A DNA stretch of 64,000 nt from Polynucleobacter sp. JS-JIR-II-b4 (GTDB lineage: Bacteria > Pseudomonadota > Gammaproteobacteria > Burkholderiales > Burkholderiaceae): NCBI RefSeq assembly GCF_018687815.1, contig NZ_CP061306.1:62001-126000 (forward strand), read 5' to 3'. The translations under genes were made by a program, and so were the position numbers. Under the pieces are notes generated by a model. The model saw only the letters and a list, made by a program, of their open reading frames with translations, was not told the origin of the DNA and did not search any database. This document shows positions 52,963 to 62,233 of the stretch, piece after piece; the first letter of the stretch is position 1; every line of letters starts with the position of its first letter.

Positions 52963-53002
52963 CCAAGGAAAATGAAACTGAATTCTAAGGTGTTTTCCTT
53001 GG
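52963..53002. repeat. Intergenic inverted repeat
   Basis: CCAAGGAAAA (52963-52972) and TTTTCCTTGG (52993-53002) are a perfect 10-bp inverted repeat around a 20-nt loop. It lies between the divergent barrel gene and small secreted protein gene. No T run follows, so an operator or RNA structure is more likely than a terminator. Confidence 0.45.
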
Positions 53003-53089
53003 CAGGTTGCTTTTAGACTGAAGTTCTATAGGTGCTTTCAAGAATAAATATGCTGCAATGCAATAAATTGATTCTGGCGTAAGAAAATC

Positions 53090-53118
53090 TTGACAGATCT
53101 TGCCAACAAGAATGTAAT
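53090..53118 (+). promoter_or_regulatory. Sigma-70 promoter candidate
   Basis: TTGACA (53090-53095), 17-bp spacer, TGTAAT (53113-53118). The ATG of the next gene is only 6 bp after the -10, so the predicted transcript would be leaderless or nearly so. Confidence 0.5.
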
Positions 53119-53124
53119 GGGCAG

Positions 53125-53466
53125 ATGCAAAAATTTGTAAAAGTGCTAATTCTGTCGAGCTGTATCTTTTTTGCTCTTGTGAAAACTGCTGGCGCTCAAA
53201 TTTTTGTCCAAAATGCTGTGCAAAGAGCTCAAGCTTATGTCGGCGTCCAAAAAGACGCTAATCCCTTGGATGAGTCATCTAAAGGATTAGAGCAAAAAGA
53301 ACCCAATCTAAAGATTAACTTGAGCGCGCACGTATTAGGCAATATCTCTGAAAATACACTAGTATTTTTTCCTCTTGAGAATGAGTCTTGTTTTTGTATC
53401 CGCGTTTCAGAGGGTATGCCTGGCTTAGTGCCGTCTTCAATCTTCAGGCCTCCACGAGTCGTCTAG
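53125..53466 (+). CDS. Small secreted protein of unknown function
   Basis: 113-residue protein with a signal peptide (VLILSSCIFFALVKTAGA, residues 7-24, cleavage likely before Q25). The mature part has no family I recognise: a short helix-like AQAYVGVQKDANPLDES, then LKINLSAHVLGNISENTLVF and a Cys pair, SCFC, near residue 88. It lies 181 bp before the RND pump gene on the same strand, so it could be expressed with it, but no link is shown. Confidence 0.55.
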   Translation: MQKFVKVLILSSCIFFALVKTAGAQIFVQNAVQRAQAYVGVQKDANPLDESSKGLEQKEPNLKINLSAHVLGNISENTLVFFPLENESCFCIRVSEGMPGLVPSSIFRPPRVV

Positions 53467-53647
53467 CACTCCAGGAGTTGGCAGATCACCTTCACTTGCT
53501 GTCATGATATTGCCAAGAGTTGCTCACATCCTTATTCAGTTTGAACTTATAGTTGACTGGCATCAAAGTGCCATTGTCAGCAGATGCGCTGAAGATTAGT
53601 GGAAGCGACTCCATTGATAAATTTTAGCTTTAATAAAGATTAAAAAA
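53467..53647. other. Gap before the RND efflux operon
   Basis: No gene, strong hairpin or tRNA is seen. A 40-codon frame on the minus strand (53492-53613) has no RBS and no recognised similarity. The AT-rich end (TTTTAGCTTTAATAAAG) may carry the pump promoter. Confidence 0.4.
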
Positions 53648-56600
53648 ATGATTAGGTTAGTTAAATTAGCTTTAGAAAAGCCATATACATTTGTGGTGAT
53701 GGCGATTTTGATAGCTCTAATGGGGATCTTTAGTGCACTTCGCTCCCCAATTGATATTTTTCCAGAAATTCGTATTCCAGTAATTAGCGTAGTCTGGTCT
53801 TATACAGGTATGCAGCCTGAGGATATGGCTGGAAGGGTTGTTTACGCTTATGAGCGCGCATTAAGCTCAACGGTAAATGACATTGAGCATATTGAATCTC
53901 AATCACTGCCTGGTTATGGAATTGTCAAGATTTTCTTTCAGCCTAGTGTCGATATTCGTCTAGCGACAGCACAAGTAACTTCGATTTCACAAACAGTGCT
54001 CAAGCAAATGCCGCCTGGTATTACGCCGCCACTCATTTTGAACTACAACGCTGCCACAGTGCCAATCGTGCAGCTAGCGCTCTCTAGTCTATCCCTATCT
54101 GAGCAACGTATTTTTGACTATGGACAAAACTTTATTAGACCTGCTCTAGCAAGTGTGCCTGGCAGTGCGGTACCTTCGCCGTATGGGGGTAAAACTCGTC
54201 AGATTCAGATTGACTTGCGTTTAGCTGCACTTCAAGCAAGAAAGTTAACCCCTAATGATGTGATTACCGCACTAGCGGCACAAAACCTCATTATTCCAAC
54301 TGGCACACAAAAAATTGGAGAGTATGAATATAGTATTAAGTTAAATAATGGGGTGAATGGATTCCAGGAGATTGCCGACTTCCCGATTAAATTAGCAAAT
54401 GGCGCAGTTATTCAGCTTAGGGATGTGGCTCAAGTTCGAGATGGCTCCCCACCGCAAACGAATCTAGTACGCTTGGATGGCGGTAAGGCAGTGTTGATGA
54501 CTATTTTGAAATCTGGTGCAGTTTCTACGCTAGATATTATTGACGGCGTTAAAGCACTGGTTCCGAAGCTAAAGGAGTCCTTGCCTCCAGAATTAAATAT
54601 CAATATTAACGGCGACCAATCAGTATTCGTAAAAGCTTCTATTAGTGGCGTGATTCATGAGGGATTGATTGCGGCAGCCTTGACTAGCTTAATGATCCTA
54701 TTATTTTTAGGAAGCTGGCGATCAACTGTGATTATTGCTTCTTCGATCCCGCTTGCAATCTTGTTTGCGGTACTCATGTTGAACATTACCGGTGAAACCC
54801 TAAATATTATGACCTTGGGGGGTCTTGCCTTGGCAGTGGGTATTCTGGTTGATGATGCCACCGTTACGATTGAGAATATTAACTGGCACTTAGAGCAGGG
54901 AAAGTCGATTCAAGATGCAATCCTGGATGGCGCAGCACAGATTGTAGGGCCGGCATTTATAGCGCTACTATGTATTTGTATTGTATTTGTGCCTATGTTC
55001 TTTTTAGAGGGTGTCTCTAAGTTTTTATTTGTGCCGATGGCTAAGGCTGTGATGTTTGCAATGATTGGATCTTTTATCCTATCACGCACTTTTGTGCCTA
55101 CTTTTGCAAATTTCATTTTAAAAGAAATTCATGGTCATGATGAGCATGCATCTGGACATTTGCGCTGGGTGATGGATATTAATCATACCAATCGAGTAGT
55201 CAGGATCAAGGGTAGGCTGGCTAAATTTCAATATCAATTTGAAAACGTATTTAACTCTGTCAGAAGCAGATATTTTGAATTTTTGAAATTAGTCATAGTG
55301 GATCAAAAAAAGTTCATTATGATATTTATGGTCGGCGTATTAGGCTCATATCTTTTAATCTTCTCTTTTGGGCGAGAATTTTTTCCAGCAGTTGATGGTG
55401 GTCAAATTAAGATGCACGTTCGAGTGCCAGTCGGCACTCGTCTTGAAGAAACCGCACGACAATTTAACGATATTGAGGCCGAGATTCGTCGCTTGGTGCC
55501 CCAAGATCAAATTGAAAGTATTGTTGACAATATTGGGCTATCTGTCAGCGGAATTAATATGGCATATAGCAGTACGGGTACCATTGGTCCACAAGATGGT
55601 GATATTTTGGTTTCTCTAGTTAAGGGGCACTCACCAACCGATGAATTTGTAAAGAAGTTACGTGAAGAGCTGCCTAAGAAATTCCCGTCAACTAGTTTTG
55701 CATTTTTGCCTGCCGATATTGTGAGTCAGATTCTGAATTTTGGTGCGCCTGCTCCTATCGATATTATCGTGAAGGGGACTAAGCGGGATGAAAACTTTGC
55801 CTTTACAGCAAAATTACTAGAGCGCGTTAAAAAAATCCCAGGGATTGCGGACGTGCGAATTCAGCAGGCAACGAATTATCCTCAGATTAATGTCGATGTA
55901 GATCGTGTGCAGGCTGCGAAGATTGGCATAACGCAAAGGGATATTACTAATAACATGGTGACTACATTGGCAGGTAGTGGCCAGGTAGCCCCTGCATTTT
56001 GGCTAAATCCATCCAATGGTATTTCTTATCCGGTAGTTGTTCAAACGCCGCAAATACAAGTTTCTAGTATTTCAGACCTTTTGAATATTCCGGTAGCCGG
56101 CTCGAACGCTTCAACAGGAACAATTCTTGGTGGAATCTCATCCTTAAGAAGAAATTTTGCAGATGCAGTTGTGACGCATGACAGTATTAAGCCTTCATTT
56201 GATATTTACGCCGACACTCAGGGTCGCGATCTTGGGGCGGTGGCATCTGATATCAATCGCATTATTGAGGAAGAAACCAAAAATATCCCTAAAGGCACAA
56301 CCGTAGAATTGAGAGGGCAAGTTTCTACAATGAACTCTGCTTTCACTGGTCTAGGTTTAGGCTTGATAGGATCTATCGTATTAATTTACTTAATACTGGT
56401 GGTGAATTTCCAATCCTGGCTAGACCCATTCGTCATTATTACTGCATTGCCAGCAGCCATAGCCGGAATTATTTGGATATTATTTTTGACTTTTACAAAC
56501 TTATCGGTACCAGCCCTTACGGGGGTGATTATGTGTATGGGGGTTGCTACAGCAAATAGTATTTTGGTGGTTAGTTTTGCCCGCGAACGTTTGCCAATCG

Positions 56601-56848
56601 ATAAAGATCCGATTAAGGCGGCCTTGGAGGCTGGTTTTTCAAGGTTCAGGCCCGTGATGATGACTGCATTGGCAATGGTGATTGGTATGGCCCCGATGGC
56701 ATTAGGTCTTGGTGAGGGCGGCGAGCAGAATGCCCCTCTTGGCAGAGCCGTTGTAGGGGGGCTCATTTTTGCAACGTTCGCAACTCTTATTTTTGTACCG
56801 GTTGTGTTTAGCCTTGTACATAAAAACTATGGATCAGAAAAAGCATGA
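53648..56848 (+). CDS. RND-family efflux pump permease
   Basis: 1066-residue inner-membrane proton antiporter of the AcrB/HAE type. Twelve membrane segments in two halves are visible. The proton-relay aspartates D402 and D403 are in TM4 (LALAVGILVDDATVTIEN). The N-terminal LRSPIDIFPEIRIPVISVVW and the second-half SVPALTGVIMCMGVATANSI fit. It starts a three-gene operon and overlaps the adaptor gene by 4 bp. Substrates cannot be deduced. CusA-type Met clusters for metal export are not evident. Confidence 0.92.
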   Translation: MIRLVKLALEKPYTFVVMAILIALMGIFSALRSPIDIFPEIRIPVISVVWSYTGMQPEDMAGRVVYAYERALSSTVNDIEHIESQSLPGYGIVKIFFQPSVDIRLATAQVTSISQTVLKQMPPGITPPLILNYNAATVPIVQLALSSLSLSEQRIFDYGQNFIRPALASVPGSAVPSPYGGKTRQIQIDLRLAALQARKLTPNDVITALAAQNLIIPTGTQKIGEYEYSIKLNNGVNGFQEIADFPIKLANGAVIQLRDVAQVRDGSPPQTNLVRLDGGKAVLMTILKSGAVSTLDIIDGVKALVPKLKESLPPELNININGDQSVFVKASISGVIHEGLIAAALTSLMILLFLGSWRSTVIIASSIPLAILFAVLMLNITGETLNIMTLGGLALAVGILVDDATVTIENINWHLEQGKSIQDAILDGAAQIVGPAFIALLCICIVFVPMFFLEGVSKFLFVPMAKAVMFAMIGSFILSRTFVPTFANFILKEIHGHDEHASGHLRWVMDINHTNRVVRIKGRLAKFQYQFENVFNSVRSRYFEFLKLVIVDQKKFIMIFMVGVLGSYLLIFSFGREFFPAVDGGQIKMHVRVPVGTRLEETARQFNDIEAEIRRLVPQDQIESIVDNIGLSVSGINMAYSSTGTIGPQDGDILVSLVKGHSPTDEFVKKLREELPKKFPSTSFAFLPADIVSQILNFGAPAPIDIIVKGTKRDENFAFTAKLLERVKKIPGIADVRIQQATNYPQINVDVDRVQAAKIGITQRDITNNMVTTLAGSGQVAPAFWLNPSNGISYPVVVQTPQIQVSSISDLLNIPVAGSNASTGTILGGISSLRRNFADAVVTHDSIKPSFDIYADTQGRDLGAVASDINRIIEEETKNIPKGTTVELRGQVSTMNSAFTGLGLGLIGSIVLIYLILVVNFQSWLDPFVIITALPAAIAGIIWILFLTFTNLSVPALTGVIMCMGVATANSILVVSFARERLPIDKDPIKAALEAGFSRFRPVMMTALAMVIGMAPMALGLGEGGEQNAPLGRAVVGGLIFATFATLIFVPVVFSLVHKNYGSEKA

Positions 56849-58083
56849 AAACAATTAAATTCAATAAAGATTCTTTAAAAAATGTCCTTCCATTGGTGAA
56901 GAAGTATGTAGCTATAGCAAAAGAATTTTTAATTACGCTTTATCGAAAATATCAGGGACTCGAAAAAAATCAAAAGCGTATAGTCCAAGTGGTGCTCGTG
57001 ATCGTCATTCTCAATTTTGGATTTCGAATTTATGGGTTTATTTCCGCTAAATTTCGCTCTGAAGAAAATGCGCAAAGGATAGTTACCGTTGTTATGCCAG
57101 TAGTTGGCGGTGCTGAAAATTCAATCTCCTTCCCGGGTCGCCTCGAAGCCTACTTAAATGCACCAATCTATTCTCGTGTAAATGGTTATATGAAGAAATG
57201 GGATAAGGATATCGGTGCCGAGGTTAAAAAAGGTGAGATTTTAGGAAGAATTGAGGCTCCAGAAGTGGATCAGCAACTACAGCAAGCAAAATCTGATTTG
57301 ATTGCTGCAAAGAGTAATGAGGCTCTAGCTAAGATCTCCTTAACAAGATGGAAGAATCTTTTTGCAGAAGATGCTGTCTCAAAGCAAGAGTTGGATCAAA
57401 AGACTACTGAATATGAGACTAGAAAATCTTTGCGTCAAATTGCTGAGGCAAATTTACAGAAGGCTGAGATCTTCTCAGACTATAAAAATATTCCAGCGCC
57501 GTTTGCTGGGCAGGTTACCGAACGCAATATTGATGTGGGTGCTTTAGTAACCGCTGGTGCAGGTAAGCCACTATTTAATGTTGCCAATATTGATAAGTTA
57601 CGACTGTTTGTAAATATTCCACAGGTATTTATGAACGATATTCAGCCTGGTATTTCGGCAAGAATTCGTGTTCCTGAGTTTCCGGAAAAAGTATTTGAAG
57701 CGAAGGTAGTCCGTTCGGCTGGCGCAGTAAATGAAAATTCTGGAACGGTCCTCATAGAGATTGAAATGGATAATCAAGAACACGTCTTAACTGCTGGCGA
57801 GTTTGCCCAAGTCAATATTGATCTGCCTTCTGATCGGAATATTCCGCGGGTACCGTCTTCGGCTTTAATTATTCGTAAGAACGGAGCATTCTTGGCAGAG
57901 GTTGGTAAAGATCAAAAGGCGGTATTTACCAAGGTCGTGATTGGCAGAGATTTTGGCCAAGAGGTTGAGGTGATTGGTCCAATTACGAATCAGTCTAAGA
58001 TCATCAATAATCCACCGGATTCATTGATTGCTGGCGAGGTAGTAGTGCTTGCAAAAGAGTCGAACGGAAATAAGGCGAAATAG
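56845..58083 (+). CDS. RND efflux periplasmic adaptor (membrane fusion protein)
   Basis: 412-residue adaptor. It has a lysine-rich N-terminus of about 45 residues, then a membrane helix (46-66), then the usual adaptor parts: lipoyl half-motifs (YSRVNGYMKKWDKDIGAEVK, KGEILGRIEAPEVDQQL), a coiled-coil hairpin, beta-barrel (NIPQVFMNDIQPGISARIRV) and membrane-proximal domain. The long cytoplasmic N-terminal extension is unusual, since most adaptors have a short tail or lipobox. It overlaps the pump gene (ATGA). Confidence 0.9.
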   Translation: MKTIKFNKDSLKNVLPLVKKYVAIAKEFLITLYRKYQGLEKNQKRIVQVVLVIVILNFGFRIYGFISAKFRSEENAQRIVTVVMPVVGGAENSISFPGRLEAYLNAPIYSRVNGYMKKWDKDIGAEVKKGEILGRIEAPEVDQQLQQAKSDLIAAKSNEALAKISLTRWKNLFAEDAVSKQELDQKTTEYETRKSLRQIAEANLQKAEIFSDYKNIPAPFAGQVTERNIDVGALVTAGAGKPLFNVANIDKLRLFVNIPQVFMNDIQPGISARIRVPEFPEKVFEAKVVRSAGAVNENSGTVLIEIEMDNQEHVLTAGEFAQVNIDLPSDRNIPRVPSSALIIRKNGAFLAEVGKDQKAVFTKVVIGRDFGQEVEVIGPITNQSKIINNPPDSLIAGEVVVLAKESNGNKAK

Positions 58084-58084
58084 T

Positions 58085-59494
58085 ATGTCAATTAAATTTC
58101 GACGTTTCCTAGGGGTTGGGCTGCTCAGCGTTTGCTATGGATGTTCTCTTGCTCCGGATTACAAGCGCCCTGAAATGCAAATGCCAAGTAACTTTAAGGA
58201 GATTTCTCAGGATTGGGTGGTTGCTAAACCTGCCGATCAGATGAAAAGAGGTTCTTGGTGGAAAAATTTTGGCGATCCGATTTTGGATCAATTGGTTACA
58301 AAAACTGAGGCCAATAACTTTCAAATTGCTGCTGCAGTGGCTCGATATGAAAATGCAAGTGCATTTTTAGCGGTTAATAACGCAGGGCTATACCCACAAA
58401 TTGCAGTGACCGGTGCCACAACGGAGAATAGACAGTCTGCGGGAAGGCCTCTACGCGGGGCAAATCAGCCTAATATTTATGACAATAATTTTTTTGGCGG
58501 CCTTGCAACTTATGAGGTCGACTTATGGGGTCGCGTTCGGTCCGGCATTGATTCGGCATCGGCCTTGGCGGAGGCTAGTCAAGAGGATTTAGAGTCGGTA
58601 CGTTTAATTATTCAGGCGGACCTCGTCAGCAGTTACATTGCGATGCGAGGTGTTGAATCTCAGCAGGATATTTTGCAGCAAGATTTAAGCACGTATCAAA
58701 AACAAGCCGATTTAATGCAAAAGCGTTACAAAGAAGGCATTAACCCTGGGGTCGATTTTTACAGGGTGCAGGGTTTGGTTGAAAGCGGGCGTATTCGAGA
58801 GAAGGCGCTACAAACCCGCCGCGCACAACTAGAGCATGTGATTGCTGTTCTGGTGGGAGAGTCTCCTTCCTCATTCTCCTTGCCAAGAGGGAGTGTTGAT
58901 AATCTAAAGCTTGCTCCTGTGGCTGTATCTATTCCCTCGACCTTGCTTGAGCGTCGCCCCGATGTTGCGTCTGCCGAGAGAAGGGTAGCAGCTAGTAATG
59001 CAGAAATTGGTGTCGCAAGAAGTGCTTTTTTCCCAGTTCTATCTTTGTCCGCCTTTGGTGGTTATCAAACTGCAAATCAAGCTAATATTCTTGCCGCCCC
59101 TAATGCTTTCTGGACAATAGGACCGCTAGCATTTTTAACAATTTTTGATGGCGGTAGAAGATCTGCAATTGTTGATCAGGCAGTCGCGAAGAACGCTGAA
59201 AACACAGCTGTCTATAAAAATACTGTGCTTGTAGCTATTAAAGAGGTAGAGGATGTATTGGTGCAATTAAAGAATCGTGAAGAATCTTTAGTGAACGTCG
59301 AAAATAGCTTAATGTATGCAGAAAAAACTTATAAGATTTCTACGGTCAGATATCGAGAGGGCGTTGCTGGCTACCTAGAAATTGTCGATGCTGCCATTGA
59401 TCAATCTAGAGCTCGGACGGTTCAGGTTGACTACCAGACTCAATTGCTGATTGATCGAGTTTTGCTGATCAAAGCCCTTGGAGGGTATTGGTAA
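58085..59494 (+). CDS. Outer-membrane efflux channel (NodT/OprM family)
   Basis: 469-residue TolC-like outer-membrane factor. The N-terminus carries a lipoprotein-type YGCSLAPDYKRPEM, where the cysteine is a likely lipid anchor although the lipobox is not canonical. Two OEP repeats with WWKNFGDPILDQLV, IPSTLLERRPDVASAERRVA and the C-terminal YREGVAGYLEIVDA motif fit. The frame is open from 58049 within the adaptor gene. I prefer the ATG at 58085, 1 bp after the adaptor stop. Confidence 0.9.
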   Translation: MSIKFRRFLGVGLLSVCYGCSLAPDYKRPEMQMPSNFKEISQDWVVAKPADQMKRGSWWKNFGDPILDQLVTKTEANNFQIAAAVARYENASAFLAVNNAGLYPQIAVTGATTENRQSAGRPLRGANQPNIYDNNFFGGLATYEVDLWGRVRSGIDSASALAEASQEDLESVRLIIQADLVSSYIAMRGVESQQDILQQDLSTYQKQADLMQKRYKEGINPGVDFYRVQGLVESGRIREKALQTRRAQLEHVIAVLVGESPSSFSLPRGSVDNLKLAPVAVSIPSTLLERRPDVASAERRVAASNAEIGVARSAFFPVLSLSAFGGYQTANQANILAAPNAFWTIGPLAFLTIFDGGRRSAIVDQAVAKNAENTAVYKNTVLVAIKEVEDVLVQLKNREESLVNVENSLMYAEKTYKISTVRYREGVAGYLEIVDAAIDQSRARTVQVDYQTQLLIDRVLLIKALGGYW

Positions 59495-59552
59495 TTCAGA
59501 GTTATATAGCGCTCTGCGATGAGTCTTGGGCAGATGTTGTGAGATAAATCAT

Positions 59553-59656
59553 AAAACGTAGGCCAGTTTTCTATGAAGATATCCTGATAATTTATGGGTT
59601 GAAGAATTTTTTAGCTCAAAACTGCAGAGCATCTTTAAAGACCTGGGCTACGTTTT
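59553..59656 (+). repeat. Long-range inverted repeat with internal structure
   Basis: AAAACGTAGGCCAG (59553-59566) and CTGGGCTACGTTTT (59643-59656) match at 13 of 14 positions as an inverted repeat with 76 nt between them, followed by TAT. A small GCTC/GAGC hairpin lies inside. It stands between the efflux channel gene and the ABC binding-protein gene. It might be a terminator with a large insert, a small RNA or a mobile-element remnant. Confidence 0.45.
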
Positions 59657-59777
59657 TATAGTCATGCGCCTTAAATCCAGTGCATTTTTCTTGGCTATTC
59701 CCTAGATATCTGTTAAAACTACAAGAATTGTGAAATTTTTATTTGCCCACATATCTGCTAACTTTTTAGAATTGACC

Positions 59778-60704
59778 ATGAAAAATACTTACTTTTTTAA
59801 AAGACTCCAAGGCTCAGCAGTTTTAGCTATCGCAACCATTTTGACAAGTTCCGGTGTATACGCATCTAGCGCCACTATGGATAAAATCAAGTCTACCGGC
59901 GCGGTTACTATGGGAGTCAGAGAGTCCTCAATCCCGATGTCCTATACCACTGGCGATAGCCGTTTTGATGGCTACCATGTTGAAATTTGCCGCATGATTT
60001 TGGGTGACATTAAAGATAAGTTGGCCATGAGCACTTTGCGCATCAACTATCAACCAGTAACTTCACAAAATCGCGTTCCTTTAGTACAAAACGGCACAGT
60101 CGATATCGAGTGCGGCACAACAACTAACAATGTTGCGCGTGCTAAAGATGTTGGCTTTGCCAACACCTTGTACGTTGAAGAGGTACGCATTGCAGTCAAG
60201 GCAAATTCAGGAATTACTTCTATTTCTCAATTGGCAGGTAAAAAAGTTGCGACAACAACAGGGACAACCTCTGTACAACTTTTGCGCAAGCATGAAAAAG
60301 CCAATGGTGTGAACTTTGACGAAGTATTTGGTAAGGATCATGCTGACAGCTTCTTGTTGCTTGAGTCTGGTCGTGCTGATGCCTTTGTAATGGACGGCTC
60401 TATTTTGGCTGGCAATATCGCCAACTCTAAGAATCCAAAAGATTACAAAATTGTTGGCGAAGTCCTGTCTACAGAGCCAATTGCAATTATGGTTCGTAAA
60501 GACGATCCAGAGTTTAAGGCTGCAGTGAATGCCGCAATTGCAAAGATTGTTGCGAATGGCAAAATGCCTGGATTGTGGAATAAGTGGTTCTTGTCACCAA
60601 TTCCACCAAAAAATATCGTAGTTGGTCTTGAGCTATCCCCAGCAACTAAAAATGCTTGGGCTAATTTGAATGACAAACCTGCAGAAGATTACAACAAGAA
60701 GTAA
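59778..60704 (+). CDS. gltI: Amino-acid ABC transporter substrate-binding protein (GltI-like)
   Basis: 308-residue periplasmic binding protein of family 3. Signal peptide to about A29 (SSGVYA). The ligand-binding core has GAVTMGVRESSIPMSYT, VDIECGTTTNNVARAKDVGF and VATTTGTTSVQLLRKHEKAN. With gltJ, gltK and gltL it forms a glutamate/aspartate-type importer. Specificity is inferred from gene order and similarity. I start at ATG 59778 rather than GTG 59730 because it gives a normal signal peptide. Confidence 0.88.
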   Translation: MKNTYFFKRLQGSAVLAIATILTSSGVYASSATMDKIKSTGAVTMGVRESSIPMSYTTGDSRFDGYHVEICRMILGDIKDKLAMSTLRINYQPVTSQNRVPLVQNGTVDIECGTTTNNVARAKDVGFANTLYVEEVRIAVKANSGITSISQLAGKKVATTTGTTSVQLLRKHEKANGVNFDEVFGKDHADSFLLLESGRADAFVMDGSILAGNIANSKNPKDYKIVGEVLSTEPIAIMVRKDDPEFKAAVNAAIAKIVANGKMPGLWNKWFLSPIPPKNIVVGLELSPATKNAWANLNDKPAEDYNKK

Positions 60705-60726
60705 TTCAATTAAATAAGTTTTCAAT

Positions 60727-61518
60727 ATGGCATTAGATTTAGGTGTTTTTTGTAAAAGCACCTTAGACGGAGAAGTAGTTGATCACTGCTTCTCCTCTAT
60801 ATTTGGGCTTAGCCAAAATGCGGATCCCAGCTATCTAGACTGGTTGATGAAGGCGTGGGGCTGGACCTTGGCGGTAGCAGCTCTAGGTCTTGCAATCGCC
60901 TTGATTTTGGGCGCCGTGATGGGTACTTTGAGAACCCTGCCGGATAACGGCAGACTAAGCAGGGTGTTGGTGCGACTTTCAACTACTTGGGTAGAGTTAT
61001 TTAGAAATATCCCAGTCTTAGTTCAGGTATTTCTCTGGTATCACGTTATCCCCGCATTTGTTCTGCCATTAAAAGCACTGCCATCGTATTGGTTAGTCAG
61101 TATTGCCTTGGGCTTTTTTACTTCTGCTCGCATAGCGGAGCAGGTGCGCGCTGGCATACAGTCTTTACCAAGCGGGCAACGAGCTGCAGCAACTGCGTTG
61201 GGCTTAACTACCCCGCAAACCTATCGCTATGTCATATTGCCTATGGCATTACGCATTGTCATTCCACCTCTGACATCTGAGAGTATGAATGTGATCAAAA
61301 ACTCTTCAGTGGCCTTTGCGGTATCTGTACCTGAACTCACTTTATTTGCGATGCAGGCGCAAGAGGAAACTTCTCACGGCGTAGAGATTTATTTGGCGGT
61401 TACTGCGCTCTATGCCTTATCTGCGTTTGCCGTTAATCGTGTGATGGCTTTGATCGAAAAAAGAAGTCGTATCCCTGGTTTTATTGCCGCATCGAATGAT
61501 GTAAGTCTGGCTCATTAA
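60727..61518 (+). CDS. gltJ: Amino-acid ABC transporter permease (GltJ-like)
   Basis: 263-residue polar-amino-acid permease of the HisMQ family. Membrane segments are preceded by a periplasmic N-terminal stretch. The family signature VELFRNIPVLVQVFLWYHVI and the EAA loop (RAAATALGLTTPQTYRYVIL, PMALRIVIPPLTSE) are present. It starts 22 bp after gltI and precedes gltK by 9 bp. Confidence 0.9.
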   Translation: MALDLGVFCKSTLDGEVVDHCFSSIFGLSQNADPSYLDWLMKAWGWTLAVAALGLAIALILGAVMGTLRTLPDNGRLSRVLVRLSTTWVELFRNIPVLVQVFLWYHVIPAFVLPLKALPSYWLVSIALGFFTSARIAEQVRAGIQSLPSGQRAAATALGLTTPQTYRYVILPMALRIVIPPLTSESMNVIKNSSVAFAVSVPELTLFAMQAQEETSHGVEIYLAVTALYALSAFAVNRVMALIEKRSRIPGFIAASNDVSLAH

Positions 61519-61527
61519 AGGAATGAT

Positions 61528-62196
61528 ATGTTGAGCTTAGACTTAAGTTTTTATAACTGGGAACTTTTCACAAATTATATTTTGAAGGGGTTGTTATTTA
61601 GTGTGCAGCTCACTGTCATTGCTACTGTTGGCGGCATTGTGGTCGGCACTTTCTTAGCATTGATGAGACTCTCCGGTAAGCCTTCTTTAGTTTATCCAGC
61701 AACGTTTTACGTTAATACCATGCGTTCCATTCCATTGGTAATGGTCATTCTTTGGTTCTTCTTGCTCATACCAATGTTGATCGGTAGACCTATTGGTGCG
61801 GACTTATCGGCCACCATTACCTTCATTGCATTTGAGGCTGCTTTCTTCTCGGAGATTGTTAGGGCCGGCATTCAGTCAGTTCCAAAAGGTCAGAGTTATG
61901 CTGGTGAGGCCTTGGGAATGACCTACGGCCAAAACATGCGCTTAGTCGTTTTGCCGCAAGCATTTAGAAATATGATTCCTGTCTTCATGACGCAGACCAT
62001 CATCTTGTTCCAAGATACTTCTTTGGTTTATGCGATTGGCGCTTACGATCTCTTAAAAGGTTTTGAGATTGCTGGAAAAAATTATGGCCGTCCAATCGAA
62101 ACCTATATCTTGGCTGCCGCTACGTATTTCATCATCTGTTTTTCACTGTCTAAAGCAGTGCGAGCCATTCAGGCAAAAGTTGCCATTATTCGCTAA
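61528..62196 (+). CDS. gltK: Amino-acid ABC transporter permease (GltK-like)
   Basis: 222-residue second permease of the importer. Typical segments are NTMRSIPLVMVILWFFLLIP, FFSEIVRAGIQSVPKGQSYA and the EAA loop GEALGMTYGQNMRLVVLPQA. It pairs with GltJ to form the membrane channel. The gene is followed by a 37-bp gap and gltL. Confidence 0.9.
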   Translation: MLSLDLSFYNWELFTNYILKGLLFSVQLTVIATVGGIVVGTFLALMRLSGKPSLVYPATFYVNTMRSIPLVMVILWFFLLIPMLIGRPIGADLSATITFIAFEAAFFSEIVRAGIQSVPKGQSYAGEALGMTYGQNMRLVVLPQAFRNMIPVFMTQTIILFQDTSLVYAIGAYDLLKGFEIAGKNYGRPIETYILAAATYFIICFSLSKAVRAIQAKVAIIR

Positions 62197-62233
62197 TTAT
62201 TTTTTTTGATCGCTACACACTACATAGACCATC

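Noticed and set aside
53492..53613. 40-codon minus-strand frame starting MESLPLIFSASADNG in the gap before the RND operon
   Set aside because: No ribosome binding site, no recognised family, and it ends after 40 codons. A faint resemblance to a phosphatidylethanolamine-binding protein start is too weak to call a gene or remnant.
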